From a virus, in the IMG/VR virus record IMGVR_UViG_3300025120_013547, positions 1 to 21,302 of that record: a stretch of DNA of 21,302 nucleotides. One strand, 5' to 3'. Below, in pieces: positions 1-7,090 of this stretch. The notes under the pieces are model-generated. The model saw nothing but the letters and a program-made list of their open reading frames with translations, did no database searches and had not been told where the DNA came from. Numbering within the stretch: the stretch's first letter is position 1; each line of letters opens with the position of its first letter. The translations under genes and the position numbers were made by a program.

Positions 1-11
1 TCAATGCCGCA

Positions 12-878
12 ATGGAGATGTCACCAATATCAAATGGCTTGATAGACGACCTACATAGGATTTTACCAGGCAACGCAGAACTGGAACAGAAACTTGACAG
101 CATCAGAGGCCAGCTTGAGAAGGCAGGCTTGAAAGAAGCCGGTGAAGAAGCACTAGAAGGCAATGCATTTGCACAGGCAGTACAACAAGCCAAAGCGGCA
201 GGCATGAAAAAGGGCGACAAGTTCAAAGTCGGTGACGAAGAACACACATTAAGAGATAGCGATTTTGAAGGAGAGAGCACAAGAGATATGACTACAGAAG
301 ATAAAAAACAAGTAAACGAGGCAATACAGATTTCAACAGATTCACCACAAGAAGCATCAATGATGATGCAGATTTTAAAACTTGCAGGTGTACAACAAGT
401 AGACTCAGCAATGATCAATCAAGAACCTGAGCATGGTTCAGACATGGATCCAGGTGCGTTGAACAAGCAAATGGATGTTCCAGGTGATGATGCAATGGGC
501 AGTATGCAGATGGCTAAAATGAGAGACATGATGACTGCACCGGAAGAAGAGAAAGCAGAAGAAACATTTGCAAATTCAATGGGTGACGAGAAAGAAGAAC
601 CAAAATATCAAGACACAGACACATTGGTAAATTTCCATTCAGGTGGACTTAACTCACAAAAACAACAAGTTAGAAAAGAATACCCAGGCGACAATCCACT
701 AGCAGTAAAAGAAGATACGATATCTGAAGAGGATGTAGCTAACAGTTTAAGAGCACAGTACGAAGGTTTCAAAGCACAGTACCAAGAAGCGGCAAAACCT
801 GACTTCTTAGACATGGACAAGGATGGCGACAAGAAAGAGCCAATGAAGAAGGCCATCAAAGACAAAGAAGCAAAGTAA
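12..878 (+). CDS. Acidic phage protein, probably virion-associated, function unknown (5' end may lie outside the window)
   Basis: I do not recognise a named family. The protein (288 residues from the first visible ATG) is rich in Asp, Glu, Lys, Gln and Met, has no membrane segment, and looks mostly helical or disordered. The reading frame stays open to the window edge (Asn-Ala-Ala precede the first Met) and no ribosome site is visible, so the true start may be upstream. Residues 121-127 read ILKLAGV, a short motif that recurs in the gene two places downstream. Residues 201-230 (SGGLN, then PGDNPLA) resemble, from memory, the ends of hypothetical proteins of marine T4-like phages. Near the C terminus D267, D269, D271, G272 and D273 form an EF-hand or dockerin-like acidic loop, but position 12 is Met instead of Glu. 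It lies directly upstream of the terminase gene, which suggests a head or packaging role. That role is inference only. Confidence 0.75.
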   Translation: MEMSPISNGLIDDLHRILPGNAELEQKLDSIRGQLEKAGLKEAGEEALEGNAFAQAVQQAKAAGMKKGDKFKVGDEEHTLRDSDFEGESTRDMTTEDKKQVNEAIQISTDSPQEASMMMQILKLAGVQQVDSAMINQEPEHGSDMDPGALNKQMDVPGDDAMGSMQMAKMRDMMTAPEEEKAEETFANSMGDEKEEPKYQDTDTLVNFHSGGLNSQKQQVRKEYPGDNPLAVKEDTISEEDVANSLRAQYEGFKAQYQEAAKPDFLDMDKDGDKKEPMKKAIKDKEAK

Positions 879-902
879 TACTTTTCCTTACTACCAAACA
901 GC

Positions 903-910
903 ATTAAATA
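903..910 (+). promoter_or_regulatory. Candidate T4-type late promoter element before gp17
   Basis: ATTAAATA matches the core TAAATA of the T4 late promoter (TATAAATA) and of the related motif reported for cyanophages. It ends 7 bases before the gp17 start codon, so a start site at the usual distance would fall on or next to the ATG. There is no Shine-Dalgarno sequence in between. The assignment rests on a short match, but an identical spacing is seen at the next gene (2519-2525). Confidence 0.4.
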
Positions 911-917
911 CTACACT

Positions 918-2510
918 ATGGCGTATGTATCACTAGATAGCGACCAAATTAAAAAGGCGCACAAGAAACACAAATACACGAAGACCCAGGTCGAACAGCT
1001 TGAGAAGTGCATGGATCAAAAACACGGTCCGTTATTCTTTATGAAAACGTTCATGAAGATACAGCATCCTGTGAAAGGTTCTATACCTTTCGAACCGTTC
1101 CCATATCAGGAGCGTTTGATCGAAAGTTACAACGACCATAGATTTTCGATTGCCATGCTACCTAGACAGACAGGTAAGACTACATGTGCATCAGGTTTCC
1201 TTATTTGGTATGCCATGTTCAAACCGGATTCACAGATACTGATCGCGGCCCACAAATACGCAGGTGCATCAGACATCATGTCAAGGGTGCGTTATGCCTA
1301 TGAGATGTTGCCCAGCTGGATCAAAGCAGGTGTGACACAGTACAACAGGAACAGCATAGAGTTTGACAACGGCTCAAAGATATCAGCAACCACGACAACA
1401 GAGAACACAGGACGGGGTATGTCACTTACACTAGTTTATTGTGATGAGTTTGCATTCGTGCAACCACCTGAGAAGGCCAAGGAGTTTTGGACATCACTAT
1501 CACCTACACTATCAACTGGTGGTAAGTGCATGATAACAAGCACACCCAACTCAGACGAAGATCAGTTCGCCATGATATGGAAAGAAGCCAACAAAAGATT
1601 TGATGAATATGGCAACGACAAACAAGTAGGAACTAATGGTTTCTACGCCATGAAGGCACACTGGTCAGAACACCCAGACAGGGATCAAGTATGGGCAGAT
1701 GCAGAGAAGGCGAGGATCGGTGAGGAAAGATTCAGAAGGGAACACGAATGTGAATTCCTGATCTACGATGAAACATTGATAAGCAGTATACATCTGGCAG
1801 ACATGGAAGGTTCAACACCAGTAGAAACAACAGGACAGGTGCGTTGGTTCAAACGTCCAACACCGGGTAACACGTACCTTACAAGCCTTGATCCTGCTAT
1901 GGGTACAGGCGGTGACTACGCCGCAATACAAGTGTTTGAACTGCCTAGCTTTGAACAAGTGGCAGAATGGCATCACAACACAACACCCATGAACCACCAA
2001 GTAAGAATATTACAGAGCATCAACAAGCACATACACGACACGATAATGGAAAAAGATACCAGTGCAACACCACAAATATTTTACAGCATGGAAAACAACT
2101 CAATAGGTGAAGCGGCACTTCTAAGAGTCATGGACATAGGTGAAGAAAACATACCTGGCATGTTCTTGTCTGAACCTATCAGGAAAGGACACAGAAGGAA
2201 GTTCAGGAGAGGATTCAACACAACAGCAAAACACAAAATAGATGCCTGTACAAAATTTAAAGAACTGGTTGAGAACGACAAGATGAAAATTAATTCTCAA
2301 TTACTGATATCAGAACTAAAAGACTTTGTTTCTTCGGGCATGAGTTTCAAAGCAAAACCCGGACAACACGATGATCTAGTCAGTGCTTGTTTATTAATGA
2401 CACGTATGATAAAAACATTGGCTGATTTTGACCCTAAAATATTCGAAAAATGGACTGATAGAACATCAGAGCTCAAACCAATGCCTGTGTTTGGATCTTT
2501 CTATGGTTAA
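918..2510 (+). CDS. 17: Terminase large subunit, DNA-packaging motor (gp17-like)
   Basis: This is the ATPase-nuclease that pumps phage DNA into the prohead and cuts concatemers. The N-terminal ATPase domain shows Walker A PRQTGKTT (residues 82-89), Walker B LVYCDE with catalytic Glu177, and a coupling motif TSTPN (208-212). The C-terminal RNase H-like nuclease domain shows the expected acidic residues: D325 in SLDPAMG, E392 in YSMENN, and D485/D486 in QHDDL. At 530 residues it is shorter than T4 gp17 (610) but typical for marine relatives. The start ATG is the first in frame after a candidate late promoter, and there is no ribosome binding site. No small terminase subunit (gp16) is evident in the visible part of the neighbouring gene. 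All catalytic residues are present, so it should be functional. Confidence 0.97.
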   Translation: MAYVSLDSDQIKKAHKKHKYTKTQVEQLEKCMDQKHGPLFFMKTFMKIQHPVKGSIPFEPFPYQERLIESYNDHRFSIAMLPRQTGKTTCASGFLIWYAMFKPDSQILIAAHKYAGASDIMSRVRYAYEMLPSWIKAGVTQYNRNSIEFDNGSKISATTTTENTGRGMSLTLVYCDEFAFVQPPEKAKEFWTSLSPTLSTGGKCMITSTPNSDEDQFAMIWKEANKRFDEYGNDKQVGTNGFYAMKAHWSEHPDRDQVWADAEKARIGEERFRREHECEFLIYDETLISSIHLADMEGSTPVETTGQVRWFKRPTPGNTYLTSLDPAMGTGGDYAAIQVFELPSFEQVAEWHHNTTPMNHQVRILQSINKHIHDTIMEKDTSATPQIFYSMENNSIGEAALLRVMDIGEENIPGMFLSEPIRKGHRRKFRRGFNTTAKHKIDACTKFKELVENDKMKINSQLLISELKDFVSSGMSFKAKPGQHDDLVSACLLMTRMIKTLADFDPKIFEKWTDRTSELKPMPVFGSFYG

Positions 2511-2518
2511 GAAACAAA

Positions 2519-2525
2519 CTAAATA
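2519..2525 (+). promoter_or_regulatory. Candidate T4-type late promoter element before the 674-residue protein gene
   Basis: CTAAATA lies in the 22-base gap after gp17 and ends exactly 7 bases before the next ATG, the same geometry as at gp17. No Shine-Dalgarno sequence is present. It probably directs late transcription of the downstream gene, or of both genes as staggered messages. The match is short. Confidence 0.35.
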
Positions 2526-2532
2526 ATGCTAC

Positions 2533-4557
2533 ATGAACCCAAAAAATTCACAGGACCTATTTAACAAGATCAGATCACAGTTCACGAACATCAGACTAGG
2601 TGATGAGAACGGTGCCGCGACAGCAGATCCAAACGATGCTGTGTTCTTTGAGTTTGAATTCCAGGAGGATTCCGACACATTTGGTTCAGTGAGCGTATCA
2701 ATAGCAGACGGTGACACAATGAAAGTTTTTTACAACCGTAATCTAGTGGACAAGATTGACGAGGACAGCAAGGGCGAATGGTATGCATTCCTCAAGGAAC
2801 TAAAAGACTTTGCAGTAGAGCATCAATTGAGATTCGATGTGCGTGATATCACTAAAAACAACCTAACGAAGCAGGACTATGAAAATCTTGCAGATACGAA
2901 CAAAACGGTAAATACTGATGGAATGTCAGAAGAACTTAACAGAATCACTAAACTAGCAGGTGTTGAAAAGGCACCGGTTGCAGAGGGCTTAACAGGCACT
3001 TCAAAAAGCTCATTCGAGAACCTAAACAAAACAAAATTAATAATCAGACACAAAGGAAAAGTTGACGAGACCGTGCCAGGTGCAAGATCAAGACAGATAC
3101 AATCACTTTACATCGAAAACGAAGAGGGTGAGAGATTCAAGTATCCAATGACACACCTAGCAGGAGCGAGGGCCATGCAAAGACACGTTTCAAATGGTGG
3201 GAGACCGCATGATGAATTTGGACAGCACATTGTATCGACATCAGAGGACATAGCCAAATTAAATTCCTTCTCAAGATACGTTACCAACAAAGATCAATTG
3301 AATGATAACGCAGGCGACATCATTGAACAGACCAAACTGAAACTGGAGAATCTAAGAGGTTACATGAAAAACATTGCCAAACAAAGTCATTATGAAGCGG
3401 CATCTAAAGATTTCAAAACAGCAGACGAACAAATACTAGACGACGAGACAGTTGCAAAATTAAGAGAGAAGTTCACTTTAACAAACCTAGATAACAGAGT
3501 AGAGGACGCACTACCACTTATCAACAGAATCATGAGTGAGTACGATGATGAGGATCAAATGAAGATCAAGGACACTACTCCTACCGTACTACCTAAAGAC
3601 ACTGATCCAATAGATGCCCCAGTAGAGCCACAAGTTGATCACGGTGCAATAGTACAAAGTTTCTTGACTGATCCCGACGCTAAATTAGTTTTAAGAAAAG
3701 ATCCATCAGCAGACAAGATGTTGTCAGCAACGAAATTCAAAGACAAGAGCACAATGCTTGGTTCAATACTTTCGGACATAGCATCGAGGATGTTATCAAA
3801 GACTCCAGAAGAAGATAGGATTGCCAACTTCGCCAGCAGAGTTGCAGATGGCATAGAATCAGAAGGATCTAATTCATTCAAGCCAGGGCCAGACTACAAC
3901 AGCAACAAGAAGATAGCAGTACAGTTGGCAAAGAGATACATCGACGACTACAAGAAAATGCAACAAGATCCAGGATATGCAGACGAAGTAAGAATGGATC
4001 CAGCCACTTATGCACCTAAGAAAAAAAGAAGCGGTGGAGTGCATGGTGAGGCAGAGGAATTTGTAGAATGGGCAGAAGGTGTTGCTAATGAATACGCAAC
4101 TCCTAAAGATGAGGAAGATAGAAAAGCAAAAATGAAAGCTATACAAGATTTACAGATGGATCCAAACACCAGCAAAGATCCAGAACTACAAGCAGAAATC
4201 CAAAAGAAAAAAAAAGAACTTGGAATGCAGAAAGAGGAAAACCAATTGGAAGGCCTGACCTTCGAGGACATCAAACCTTACGTTTCAATGTACACGGACA
4301 AAGATGGCAAGAAAGTGAATGCCGTGCTAGACAAAGACGGTAAAGAAGTTTTCAAAACACATGACGCGAAAGCGGCAATGGCATACCTTTCACAGAACTA
4401 CGACAAACTTAAAAAAGAAGACAATGCTCCAGACATGGTGATCAGAGATCCGGATGATGAAGCAGATGACAAAGAACAAGAAATAGCAAAAGACCAGGAA
4501 GAAGCAGAAGAAATCAACAAAGAACTAGATAGAATCAAACAACTAGCTAACATCTAA
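2533..4557 (+). CDS. Large conserved-type phage protein of unknown function, probably virion-associated
   Basis: The product is 674 residues, hydrophilic, strongly charged and without membrane segments. I cannot name its function. An N-terminal globular part (about 1-125) is followed by the motif RITKLAGV (137-144), which also occurs in the first gene of the window. A second globular stretch (about 165-255) has sequence around GERFKYPMTHLAGARAM and GGRPHDEFGQHI. From memory, this resembles hypothetical proteins of marine T4-like phages that carry 'GERF...P...ARVYARH...GG.P.DERG.HI'. The last 250 residues are low-complexity, rich in Lys, Glu and Asp, and end in ELDRIKQLANI, a third weaker copy of the motif. 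It sits 22 bases after the terminase with its own late-promoter-like element, which favours a late structural role. That is inference. Confidence 0.85.
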   Translation: MNPKNSQDLFNKIRSQFTNIRLGDENGAATADPNDAVFFEFEFQEDSDTFGSVSVSIADGDTMKVFYNRNLVDKIDEDSKGEWYAFLKELKDFAVEHQLRFDVRDITKNNLTKQDYENLADTNKTVNTDGMSEELNRITKLAGVEKAPVAEGLTGTSKSSFENLNKTKLIIRHKGKVDETVPGARSRQIQSLYIENEEGERFKYPMTHLAGARAMQRHVSNGGRPHDEFGQHIVSTSEDIAKLNSFSRYVTNKDQLNDNAGDIIEQTKLKLENLRGYMKNIAKQSHYEAASKDFKTADEQILDDETVAKLREKFTLTNLDNRVEDALPLINRIMSEYDDEDQMKIKDTTPTVLPKDTDPIDAPVEPQVDHGAIVQSFLTDPDAKLVLRKDPSADKMLSATKFKDKSTMLGSILSDIASRMLSKTPEEDRIANFASRVADGIESEGSNSFKPGPDYNSNKKIAVQLAKRYIDDYKKMQQDPGYADEVRMDPATYAPKKKRSGGVHGEAEEFVEWAEGVANEYATPKDEEDRKAKMKAIQDLQMDPNTSKDPELQAEIQKKKKELGMQKEENQLEGLTFEDIKPYVSMYTDKDGKKVNAVLDKDGKEVFKTHDAKAAMAYLSQNYDKLKKEDNAPDMVIRDPDDEADDKEQEIAKDQEEAEEINKELDRIKQLANI

Positions 4558-4588
4558 AAAACACCCACTTTACCAATAATAGTAGTAG

Positions 4589-4609
4589 ACAACTGATAAA
4601 TATAGTTGT
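4589..4609 (+). promoter_or_regulatory. Late-promoter-like GATAAATA in the loop of a 6-base-pair inverted repeat, gp32 leader
   Basis: ACAACT (4589-4594) pairs perfectly with AGTTGT (4604-4609). The 9-base loop holds GATAAATA (4595-4602), a seven-of-eight match to the T4 late promoter core. It lies about 95 bases upstream of the gp32 start. It may be a distal late promoter for gp32, a protein-binding palindrome, or the weak 3' end hairpin of the upstream gene; no T-run follows it. Confidence 0.35.
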
Positions 4610-4637
4610 ATATTATGTACTATATGTCTAATATACA
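4607..4637 (+). repeat. Perfect 9-bp inverted repeat in the gp32 5' leader
   Basis: TGTATATTA (4607-4615) is the exact reverse complement of TAATATACA (4629-4637), with a 13-base loop. It overlaps the end of the preceding hairpin by three bases, so the two RNA structures would be mutually exclusive. In T4, gp32 represses its own translation by binding a folded element plus adjacent unstructured A-rich RNA in its leader; this hairpin followed by an A-rich single-stranded stretch is placed similarly. The sequence shows the repeat; the regulatory role is inferred. Confidence 0.55.
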
Positions 4638-4640
4638 TTT

Positions 4641-4660
4641 AGGCAAATTAAGGCAACTTA
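4641..4660 (+). repeat. Tandem 10-bp repeat in the gp32 leader (AGGCAAnTTA twice)
   Basis: AGGCAAATTA (4641-4650) is followed directly by AGGCAACTTA (4651-4660), differing at one base, and a partial AGGCA recurs at about 4675. The stretch through 4673 is A-rich and looks unstructured, which suits cooperative binding of gp32 during autoregulation or a DNA-binding activator. Function is inferred. Confidence 0.4.
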
Positions 4661-4682
4661 AAACTAACAAACATAGGCACAC

Positions 4683-4689
4683 AAGGAGG
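4683..4689 (+). promoter_or_regulatory. Strong ribosome binding site for gp32
   Basis: AAGGAGG lies 8 bases before the gp32 ATG and is the best Shine-Dalgarno match in the window. It fixes the start at 4698 and fits a protein needed in large, stoichiometric amounts. Confidence 0.85.
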
Positions 4690-4697
4690 CTTACATT

Positions 4698-5678
4698 ATG
4701 GCATCATTAGCTGAAATAAGGGCGAAGTTAAAATCTCAAGAAGTGAATCGCTCCACTTCCAACACAGGCGGAGACAACGCCATTTATCCACATTGGAACA
4801 TAGCAGAAGGATCAGAAGCAGTACTTAGATTCTTACCCGATAAGGATACAACAAATACATTTTTCTGGACTGAAAGAAACATGATCAAATTACCTTTCGC
4901 AGGTATCAAAGGTCAGACTGATTCCAGACCAGTACAGGTACAAGTACCGTGTATGGAGATGTATGGCAAGACATGCCCAGTACTTACGGAAGTTCGACCA
5001 TGGTTCAAAGACAAGAGCATGGAAGACATGGGTAGAAAATATTGGAAAAAGAAAAGTTATATTTTCCAAGGTTTTGTTACAACAAATCCGTTGGCAGAAG
5101 ACTCAACACCTGAGAATCCGATCAGAAGATTTATAATCGGACCTCAGATCTTTAACATCATTAGAAGTGCATTACTGGATCCAGAGATGGAAGAGATGCC
5201 TACTGATTATGTAAAAGGTGTTGACTTCAGAATCAACAAGACAACCAAAGGTGGTTACGCTGACTACTCAACATCAAAATGGTCAAGAAGAGAAAGAGCT
5301 CTAGACGAAGCAGAAAGAGCCGCAGTAGACACACACGGGTTACACAACCTAGGTGACTTCAGACCAAAAGAGCCAACTGACGCAGAAGTAAAAATAATCA
5401 AAGAATTATTTGAGAAATCTGTAGAAGGTGAAGCTTTCGATCTAGAGCAATATGGACAGTATTACAGACCCGCGGGAATGGCTTACCAAGCTAAACCGCA
5501 AGTGACTGTACCAACAGCGAGTCCAGTAACTGAAACTGCCCCAGCGGCGGCACCAGTGACTGAATCTGCACCAGCACCACAACCAACAGCGGCTCCGGTA
5601 ACGGCGGCTCCTGCAGGTGACAGTGCCAAGAGAGCAGAGGACATCCTGAAGTTGATCAGATCAAGACAAGCAAAATAA
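4698..5678 (+). CDS. 32: Single-stranded DNA-binding protein gp32-like
   Basis: This protein coats single-stranded DNA during replication and recombination and works with UvsX, encoded next door. It is 326 residues, close to T4 gp32 (301). A basic N-terminal arm (about 1-20) precedes the OB-fold core, which has the gp32-type signatures AEGSEAVLRFLPD (36-48), FFWTERN (55-61), CMEMYGKTCPV (85-95) and the basic, aromatic segment GRKYWKKKSYIFQGFV (112-127). T4 gp32 binds zinc with one His and three Cys; here only C85 and C93 are visible in that region, so the classical zinc site is incomplete. Residues about 275-312 are a Pro-Ala-Thr-Val-rich linker with PVTE-type repeats. It is followed by DILKLIRSRQAK, a basic end that differs from the acidic tail of T4. 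The leader carries structure that may mediate autoregulation. Confidence 0.93.
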   Translation: MASLAEIRAKLKSQEVNRSTSNTGGDNAIYPHWNIAEGSEAVLRFLPDKDTTNTFFWTERNMIKLPFAGIKGQTDSRPVQVQVPCMEMYGKTCPVLTEVRPWFKDKSMEDMGRKYWKKKSYIFQGFVTTNPLAEDSTPENPIRRFIIGPQIFNIIRSALLDPEMEEMPTDYVKGVDFRINKTTKGGYADYSTSKWSRRERALDEAERAAVDTHGLHNLGDFRPKEPTDAEVKIIKELFEKSVEGEAFDLEQYGQYYRPAGMAYQAKPQVTVPTASPVTETAPAAAPVTESAPAPQPTAAPVTAAPAGDSAKRAEDILKLIRSRQAK

Positions 5679-5693
5679 TCTGACATTTTACCA

Positions 5694-5719
5694 AGGCCCT
5701 GATATTGACGTTAGGGCCT
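5694..5719 (+). repeat. Hairpin between gp32 and uvsX that encloses the promoter -35 box
   Basis: AGGCCCT (5694-5700) pairs perfectly with AGGGCCT (5713-5719) around a 12-base loop. The GC-rich stem is unusual for this AT-rich DNA. It lies 15 bases after the gp32 stop, so it could shape or protect the gp32 mRNA end or weakly terminate; no T-run follows. Because its loop and right arm overlap the uvsX promoter, it could also be an operator. Confidence 0.5.
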
Positions 5720-5733
5720 AGGTATGCTAATAT
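5705..5733 (+). promoter_or_regulatory. Sigma70-type promoter for uvsX, extended -10
   Basis: TTGACG (5705-5710), a 17-base spacer, then TAATAT (5728-5733), with TGC immediately before the -10 box (extended -10). Five of six bases match the -35 consensus. Transcription would begin near 5740, giving a leader of about 16 bases that contains AAAGG (5743-5747), 8 bases before the uvsX ATG. It looks like a promoter read by unmodified host polymerase, hence early expression. Confidence 0.65.
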
Positions 5734-5755
5734 ATTATACACAAAGGATAAAATT

Positions 5756-6853
5756 ATGACAAAAGTATTTGACGCAACTAAATTTAGAAAGAGCATTACA
5801 AAATCAATCCAAGGTCTGGGCATAGGATTTAGCGATCCCACAGACTGGATATCAACGGGAAATTACGCATTAAACTATTTGATGACTGGCGATTTCAACA
5901 AAGGAATTCCACTAGGTAAGGTAACTGTTCTTGCAGGAGAATCTGGAGCAGGTAAATCTTACATAGCATCAGGGAACATAATCAAGAATGCACAGGATCA
6001 AGGTATCTTTGTCATATTGATCGACACTGAGAACGCACTGGATGAGAAATGGTTACAAGCATTGAAAGTGGACACATCAGAAGATAAACTTTTAAAATTA
6101 AGTATATCAATGATCGATGATGTAGCTAAAACTATCTCAGAGTTCATGAAAGGTTACAAGGAAGCACACTCAGACGACAAAGAAGGTGCACCTAAAGTGC
6201 TATTTGTTATAGACAGTTTAGGCATGATGCTTACCCCAACTGACGTCAATCAGTTTGAAGCAGGAGACATGAAAGGTGACCTGGGTAGAAAACCAAAGGC
6301 ACTGACAGCACTTGTGAGAAACTGTGTTAACATGTTTGGTTCGTGGAACGTTGGACTTATAGCAACCAACCACACATATGCATCACAGGATATGTTTGAT
6401 CCAGATGACAAGATATCAGGTGGACAAGGCTTTATCTATGCCAGTTCGATCGTTATTGCTATGAAGAAACTTAAACTAAAAGAAGATCTAGACGGTAACA
6501 AAGTAACAGATGTGAGAGGTATAAGAGCCGCTTGTAAAGTCATGAAAACAAGATACTCCAAACCCTTTGAATCAGTACAGGTTAAGATTCCGTATGAAAC
6601 AGGTATGAACCCATACAGTGGACTAGTTGACTTATTTGAGAAGAAAGGTGTGCTAGTACAACAAGGAAACAGACTGAAATACATCGATAAAGCAGGTAAA
6701 GAACACATCGACTTTAGAAAACAATGGATAGGTGATAAATTAGATATGCTAATGGCAGACTTTGAAGAAGACACAGACTTTGCTGACAAAGTTGAGGAGC
6801 CGGAAGCAAAAATAAAAACTAAAAAAGCTGACCCAATTAAAGAATCAAAATAG
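5756..6853 (+). CDS. uvsX: UvsX, RecA-like recombinase
   Basis: UvsX forms filaments on single-stranded DNA and catalyses strand exchange for recombination-dependent replication and repair. From the ATG at 5756 it has 365 residues (T4 UvsX has about 390). Walker A is GESGAGKS (61-68), a catalytic-type Glu lies in DTENA (about residue 92), and Walker B is LFVIDS (149-154). The region ATNHTYASQDMFDPDD followed by SGGQGF (203-225) matches the UvsX type of DNA-binding loop and contact region. The C terminus is acidic, then Lys-rich. A longer frame begins at 5705, but that ATG lies inside the promoter's -35 box; the AAAGG site and the typical MTKVFDATKF-like beginning favour 5756. The next gene starts directly after its stop codon. 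Confidence 0.95.
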   Translation: MTKVFDATKFRKSITKSIQGLGIGFSDPTDWISTGNYALNYLMTGDFNKGIPLGKVTVLAGESGAGKSYIASGNIIKNAQDQGIFVILIDTENALDEKWLQALKVDTSEDKLLKLSISMIDDVAKTISEFMKGYKEAHSDDKEGAPKVLFVIDSLGMMLTPTDVNQFEAGDMKGDLGRKPKALTALVRNCVNMFGSWNVGLIATNHTYASQDMFDPDDKISGGQGFIYASSIVIAMKKLKLKEDLDGNKVTDVRGIRAACKVMKTRYSKPFESVQVKIPYETGMNPYSGLVDLFEKKGVLVQQGNRLKYIDKAGKEHIDFRKQWIGDKLDMLMADFEEDTDFADKVEEPEAKIKTKKADPIKESK

Positions 6854-7090
6854 ATGATAGACTTTACACACGAAGACATTGAACGTTTGTGGAACTCAAT
6901 TGTACATTACGTCCCTGAGAGACAGAAATTGGACATGGCTATTGATTTCATTAAGAGTTTAGAGGACATCGGTGTAGAGCATGATGAAATAAAAGCATCT
7001 GCAGAATACGATCCAAAACTTGAAGAAGCCGTCAACACTGTGTTCGAGGAAGACGAAGTGGACGAGGATGGATATAGTGAGGATGAATGA
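6854..7090 (+). CDS. Small acidic protein of unknown function, co-transcribed with uvsX
   Basis: The 78-residue product starts on the base after the uvsX stop codon and overlaps the next gene by the 4-base ATGA, so it is a tightly coupled operon member. The N-terminal two thirds appear helical (around RQKLDMAIDFIKSLEDIG). The last 15 residues are almost all Asp and Glu. I recognise no family. A small acidic partner of a recombination protein is plausible because of context alone. Confidence 0.75.
   Translation: MIDFTHEDIERLWNSIVHYVPERQKLDMAIDFIKSLEDIGVEHDEIKASAEYDPKLEEAVNTVFEEDEVDEDGYSEDE

Noticed and set aside
4558-4697. A tRNA or small RNA gene in the gp32 leader
   Set aside because: No cloverleaf arms or T-loop GTTCRA-type sequence can be found; the inverted repeats are simple hairpins.
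5694-5740. Intrinsic terminator after gp32
   Set aside because: The stem is good but no T-run follows it, so it is listed as a hairpin only.
6436-6879. Minus-strand open frame of 147 codons opposite uvsX
   Set aside because: It is wholly antisense to the conserved UvsX coding sequence, its product is Ser/Leu/Phe-rich shadow composition, and there is no promoter or ribosome site.
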